Assembly: GCA_947086625.1 (NCBI GenBank)
Contig: CAMTZV010000023.1
Coordinates: 1 to 9,357 of the forward strand
DNA: 9,357 bases
Direction of reading: 5' to 3'
Source of the DNA: an uncultured bacterium
Lineage (GTDB): Bacteria > Bacillota > Clostridia > Lachnospirales > Lachnospiraceae
Shown: one piece after another, positions 6,698 through 9,357 of the stretch
How the letters are laid out: each line of letters opens with the position of its first letter
Position numbering within the stretch: the stretch's first letter is position 1
The notes under the pieces: model-generated
What the model saw: only the letters and a program-made list of their open reading frames with translations
Told to the model about the DNA's origin: nothing
The model's database searches: none
Position numbers and translations under genes: made by a program

Positions 6698-8242
6698 CTA
6701 TCCCGTCTGGCCGCCTTTTGCCTGCCGCCTGACGCTCCCCGCCCGCAGCAGCGTGAGAATGCTGCGCATACGCTCGCTTTTGCAGTACACGGCAAGGTTT
6801 AAAAGCAGCGGAAGGCCGCCGGAGAGGATGACGAGCAGCACAAAGCGCGGGACGCTCCCCGGTCGGTAAGCTTTCGCGCCAAGCAAGCCCACAAGCGCCG
6901 CCTCCGCCAGCCCGAGCGCCACGTACTCCGCCAGCTCCCTCACATATTCCCGCATGGAAATGTTCAGATATTTCCGGTAAAACACAAAAATCCGGCAGCC
7001 CATTTGCAGCGCATACGCCGCCAGCGTCCCGGCCAGCACGCCGAAAATCCCCCACACCCGCACGAGCCCGAGCGAGAGCGCCATGTTGCACAGCGCCGAG
7101 GCAACCGCAATGTTTTTCTCCTGCCCAAACAACCCCGTCACGCCCATCACCGTTGCGACCGGGAAGCTCAGAATGAGTATATAGAAATTGAACACGCACA
7201 CGCCGACCACGTCCCGTCCCAGCACGTAGCCGCGCCCGAGCCAGAAATCCCCGACGAACGGGTTGGCCGCCGCATACACGCCGCAGCCCGCCGACGCCCC
7301 GAACAGGAAAAACAAAAACGTCATCAGCCGCAGCATTTCCTCGTCCTTCCCGTAATCCTTCTCCACAAACATCGCCCCGACGCTCGGCTGGATCGCGCTG
7401 GAGAGCGCAAGCGCGAGATTCGTCAGCGCGCTCGTAATCAGGCAGTAGTTGTTGTACAGCCCCGCGAACGCCACGCCGATGAAGCCGGAGACGATCACGT
7501 TGTCCGTAGAGACGAGGAGCTTGCTCGCAAGCCGCACGACAAAAATATTTTTGATGTTGGCGAATACGCTGTGCTTCAGCTCATTTTTTAACGGCTTTCC
7601 ACGCAGCTTTCGCAGATACGGGTATTTTTTTTGCACATAGCCCGAGATCCAGAGGTTGCCCGCCGCCTCGAACGCGATGTTCACAAAAAGCGCAAACGCA
7701 TAATTTCCCGTGAACTCCACGAGAAAAATGACCGCGGAATAGTTCAGTATGTTCACGAGCAGCGTGACGATGCTCACGATGTACTCCTGCTGGTCCGCGA
7801 TCAGGATGGAGCGCCGAAACGACAGCAGGTACGAGAGCGTCGTGCGCGCCAGCCACAAAACATAGATGAGACGCACGTAGCCGAGCGAAAAGGGATTGTC
7901 CTTTAAAAACAGATGCACAAACGGCGCGACGAGAAGCCCGAGCCCCGTGATAACCGCGGCAAACACATTGTACGCCCGGCGGTACAGGTTCATAAGCCCG
8001 GCGATCGTCGCCTCGTCATGAGCCGCCAGCGCCTGATACAGATTGTAGACAACAGCCGTGGAAACGCCAAGCTCCGTGACCGAGAGAATCGCGATGATAT
8101 TCGACACGACGCCGTTCAGCCCGACCAGCGCCTCGCCCAGCTTTAAATTTAAGACGCGCTGGCTCACAAAGCCGATGAGGATCAGTACGATCTGGCCAAG
8201 CAGCCCGAAAAAGCTGTTGCGCATGACATTTTTGATTCGCAT
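6698..8242 (-). CDS. Wzx-like polysaccharide flippase (MOP/PST superfamily)
   Basis: A 514-residue, highly hydrophobic protein from an ATG at 8242 to a TAG at 6698-6700, with roughly 12-14 membrane segments (for example about 11-30, 38-60, 87-112, 155-175, 177-197, 262-285, 307-327, 345-369, 399-418, 437-457, 465-487). The N-terminal pattern 'GFVSQRVLNLKLGEALVGLNG', 'VSNIIAILSVTELGVSTAV' and 'YNLYQALAAHDEATIAGLM' is typical of the sugar translocase/polysaccharide synthesis family of Clostridia and streptococci. Known role: flipping undecaprenyl-diphosphate-linked repeat units to the outer membrane face in Wzy-type pathways. Start choice: GGAG (8251-8254) lies 8 nt before the ATG at 8242. The in-frame ATG at 8272 lies inside an inverted repeat with no well-placed Shine-Dalgarno. 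The tail (about 500-514) is basic and soluble. No convincing promoter is visible in the 122 bp upstream, which carries a terminator and competing hairpins. It converges on the putative transferase gene, 41 bp away. Confidence 0.93.
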   Translation of the reverse strand: MRIKNVMRNSFFGLLGQIVLILIGFVSQRVLNLKLGEALVGLNGVVSNIIAILSVTELGVSTAVVYNLYQALAAHDEATIAGLMNLYRRAYNVFAAVITGLGLLVAPFVHLFLKDNPFSLGYVRLIYVLWLARTTLSYLLSFRRSILIADQQEYIVSIVTLLVNILNYSAVIFLVEFTGNYAFALFVNIAFEAAGNLWISGYVQKKYPYLRKLRGKPLKNELKHSVFANIKNIFVVRLASKLLVSTDNVIVSGFIGVAFAGLYNNYCLITSALTNLALALSSAIQPSVGAMFVEKDYGKDEEMLRLMTFLFFLFGASAGCGVYAAANPFVGDFWLGRGYVLGRDVVGVCVFNFYILILSFPVATVMGVTGLFGQEKNIAVASALCNMALSLGLVRVWGIFGVLAGTLAAYALQMGCRIFVFYRKYLNISMREYVRELAEYVALGLAEAALVGLLGAKAYRPGSVPRFVLLVILSGGLPLLLNLAVYCKSERMRSILTLLRAGSVRRQAKGGQTG

Positions 8243-8263
8243 AATCGTTACTCCGTGTTGGGT

Positions 8264-8312
8264 GGGGCGCATGTTGCGTCAGCAACAAATTTCCTTATGC
8301 GCCCCTGCGCAT
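8264..8312 (-). promoter_or_regulatory. Structured leader of the flippase gene with competing hairpins
   Basis: Read on the minus strand, ATGCGC (8312-8307) can pair with GCGCAT (8302-8297) across AGGG. The same GCGCAT is the end of GGGGCGCAT (8305-8297), which can instead make a 9-bp stem with ATGCGCCCC (8272-8264). That longer stem encloses a second hairpin, GTTGC-TGAC-GCAAC (8286-8273), with an unpaired AAGGAAATTT on one side. The two pairings exclude each other. The element sits 22 nt upstream of the flippase ATG and directly after a terminator. The inverted repeats are plain in the sequence; a regulatory role is inference. Confidence 0.5.
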
Positions 8313-8345
8313 AAAAAGCGCTGCACAAGCCGCAGCGCTTTTTTT
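8313..8345 (-). terminator. Rho-independent terminator (bidirectional) after the Cys-rich protein gene
   Basis: A perfect 12-bp stem pairs 8313-8324 (AAAAAGCGCTGC) with 8332-8343 (GCAGCGCTTTTT) around a 7-nt loop. On the minus strand the stem ends in five U, 20 bp beyond the stop codon at 8365, so it should terminate the upstream Cys-rich protein transcript. On the plus strand there are seven T, but no plus-strand gene reads into it. Confidence 0.9.
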
Positions 8346-8364
8346 ACACAACTATACCGTCAGA

Positions 8365-9033
8365 TCAGATTCCGTACGGATCGTCGTCAGGCCCCTTACC
8401 GGCCGCCTCCCACTCGGGCTTCAGTGAGCCGATCACGCCATAATACCGGCTGAAATTCGGCTTTTGCAGTCCGCAGCCGTCCCGGTTGTCCGCAGGACAG
8501 CCGCTGCAGCCGAGAAGCTCCTTACAGCCAAGCTTCATGCCGCCCCATGCGCCCTGTCTCGTGCCCTGCCATACGCCGTTCATGTATCTGCTCTCGCACC
8601 GGATGCGCGCGGATGCCTGCATCCCGCCGCTCTCCTCCGACGCATTCTCCAGATCGTCCTCCGGATCGTCTGTATCCTTGTCAGGCTTTCCGTCGCTGTC
8701 CGCGTCTGCATTGTCCACATCCGCGTCCGTTCCGGCCCCGGTATCCGCATCCACGCCGTATTCTGCGTCTACATCCTCCGGAGTCTCGACCTCTCCCGGT
8801 GCCTCCGTGATATCGCCCTCAACGGACGCATCCCCCGGCGCCTCGCCCACCGAATCCTCGATGCCGCCCGCCGTAGCCTCCTCCAAAGCCACTTTCTCCG
8901 AATATCCGGGCGTATCCGTCACCGGCTCCATCGCCTCGCTCAGAGAAACCGTTTCCCCCGCGCCACTGATCATATAAACACCCTCTGCCAGCTCCCCGGC
9001 CGTCACTACGGTCGGACGCTCATAATTTTTCAT
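8365..9033 (-). CDS. Leader-like, acidic, Cys-rich protein of unknown function
   Basis: A 222-residue protein from an ATG at 9033, with GGGGAGG 6 nt upstream, to a TGA at 8365-8367; a GTG two codons earlier (9039) abuts the Shine-Dalgarno and is less likely. Four zones are visible. Residues 1-24, 'YERPTVVTAGELAEGVYMISG', match from memory an N-terminal motif found in front of unrelated bodies in Clostridia. Residues 25-58 have no marked features. Residues 59-130 are extremely acidic (29 Asp/Glu of 72) and contain Asp110-x-Asp112-x-Asp114-Gly-x-x-Asp118, the calcium-loop pattern of thrombospondin type 3 repeats. Residues 140-222 carry five cysteines (146, 170, 176, 179, 187), including 'GCKELLGCSGCPADNRDGC' and 'YMNGVWQGTRQGAWGG'. 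No signal peptide or membrane segment is seen. The gene is a single transcription unit with its own promoter (9129-9157) and terminator (8313-8345), upstream of the flippase. It could be a surface or exported protein, a modified-peptide precursor, or a metal/calcium-binding protein. I cannot assign a function. Confidence 0.85.
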   Translation of the reverse strand: MKNYERPTVVTAGELAEGVYMISGAGETVSLSEAMEPVTDTPGYSEKVALEEATAGGIEDSVGEAPGDASVEGDITEAPGEVETPEDVDAEYGVDADTGAGTDADVDNADADSDGKPDKDTDDPEDDLENASEESGGMQASARIRCESRYMNGVWQGTRQGAWGGMKLGCKELLGCSGCPADNRDGCGLQKPNFSRYYGVIGSLKPEWEAAGKGPDDDPYGI

Positions 9034-9092
9034 AGTCACCCTCCCCTTTTTTCGATACCTTCCTTATCTGTACCCCATACAATTCCAGCCGT

Positions 9093-9110
9093 GCGCGCCG
9101 ATATGCGCGC
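9093..9110 (-). other. Small inverted repeat in the 5' leader of the Cys-rich protein gene
   Basis: GCGCGC, six bases (CGATAT), then GCGCGC. It would form a short 6-bp GC hairpin close to the predicted 5' end of the mRNA (about 9122), whose leader is roughly 88 nt. It may stabilise the transcript; no operator or riboswitch pattern is recognisable. Confidence 0.35.
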
Positions 9111-9128
9111 TCAATCATCGTTATTTTT

Positions 9129-9157
9129 ACTATAGCATCTTTGCCATACCCCGTCAA
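9129..9157 (-). promoter_or_regulatory. Strong SigA-type promoter for the Cys-rich protein gene
   Basis: On the minus strand, TTGACG (9157-9152), a 17-bp spacer, then TATAGT (9134-9129), with TGC directly before the -10 (extended -10). It matches the vegetative consensus closely and lies in an AT-richer patch between the Uma2 stop (9176) and the gene start (9033). High constitutive transcription is expected; no clear operator overlaps it. Confidence 0.8.
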
Positions 9158-9175
9158 GTTTTTCCCGCCAAACCG

Positions 9176-9357
9176 CTACAACAGCTCAGATATGCGAATG
9201 CTGAAATCCTCAAAAATATGAACGGGAATTTCCGCGTCAAAGCTGTACTGGGCGATGTCGTCCCCCTCCTCGTTGTCAAAATCGTCAAAGCTGTAGATGT
9301 TCACGGCCTCCGTCGCAGGGTTTACGATCCAGTATTCCCGCACGCCCGCAGCGCGGT
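9176..9357 (-). CDS. Uma2-family (DUF820) protein, C-terminal fragment
   Basis: The minus-strand frame is open from the window edge to a TAG at 9176-9178 and gives 59 residues. It contains 'RAAGVREYWIVNPATEAVNIYSF', the conserved 'aGV-EYWIVdP' block near the C-terminus of Uma2/DUF820 proteins, and ends 'PVHIFEDFSIRISELL', the usual last strand and helix. Known for the family: a PD-(D/E)XK nuclease-like fold, often in multicopy families, with biological role largely unknown. The predicted active-site Asp and Glu-x-Lys lie outside the window, so whether it is active cannot be told. An acidic insert ('DDFDNEEGDD') lies in the middle. It ends just before the promoter of the next minus-strand gene; no terminator hairpin is visible in between. 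Confidence 0.85.
   Translation of the reverse strand, partial: RAAGVREYWIVNPATEAVNIYSFDDFDNEEGDDIAQYSFDAEIPVHIFEDFSIRISELL

Noticed and set aside
8351..8356. TATAGT on the minus strand as a -10 box for the flippase
   Set aside because: No acceptable -35 lies 16-18 bp upstream, and a transcript starting here would run straight into the terminator at 8313-8345.
8464..9135. Plus-strand open frame opposite the Cys-rich protein gene
   Set aside because: It arises from the complement of Asp/Glu/Ala codons. The minus strand has promoter, Shine-Dalgarno and terminator in the right places; the plus strand has none.

Overview
This 9.4 kb, GC-rich window looks like accessory chromosomal DNA from a high-GC Firmicute, most likely a gut-type Clostridia (Lachnospiraceae/Oscillospiraceae-like). 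That placement is inference. It rests on strong AGGAGG-type ribosome binding sites, SigA-like promoters with 17 bp spacers and TG-extended -10 boxes, two well-supported TTG starts, a flippase of the type common in Clostridia and streptococci, and a small protein with the 'YE-P-vv...LAEGVY--SG' N-terminus that I associate with Clostridia. No RNA genes, CRISPR arrays, transposases or phage genes are visible.

Layout. Bases 1-873 (+) hold the effector-binding part of a LacI/GalR-family regulator whose DNA-binding head lies left of the window. Convergent to it is a three-gene minus-strand polysaccharide operon, transcribed from about 5.6 kb down to 907. It encodes a 764-residue fusion of a UDP-glucuronate 4-epimerase with a UDP-glucose 6-dehydrogenase, then a family 2 glycosyltransferase, then a GT4-type glycosyltransferase. 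Diverging from the fusion gene is a plus-strand gene (5685-6656) for a putative GT-B-like glycosyltransferase, with a textbook promoter and a TTG start. Convergent to that is a minus-strand Wzx-like polysaccharide flippase (6698-8242). Upstream of the flippase is a minus-strand gene (8365-9033) with its own strong promoter and terminator, encoding an unusual leader-like, acidic, Cys-rich protein. The right edge carries the C-terminal end of a Uma2-family protein.

How the genes fit together. The fusion enzyme would make UDP-glucuronate from UDP-glucose and epimerise it to UDP-galacturonate in one polypeptide. The GT2, GT4 and GT-B-like proteins would assemble a lipid-linked, probably uronic-acid-containing repeat unit. 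The flippase would carry it across the membrane. No polymerase, initiating transferase or chain-length regulator is visible, so the locus probably continues outside the window or is completed elsewhere.

The least explained elements are the 222-residue leader/acidic/Cys-rich protein, with a thrombospondin-type-3-like DxDxDGxxD motif, and the structured leader between it and the flippase. There a bidirectional terminator is followed by mutually exclusive hairpins and no recognisable flippase promoter.
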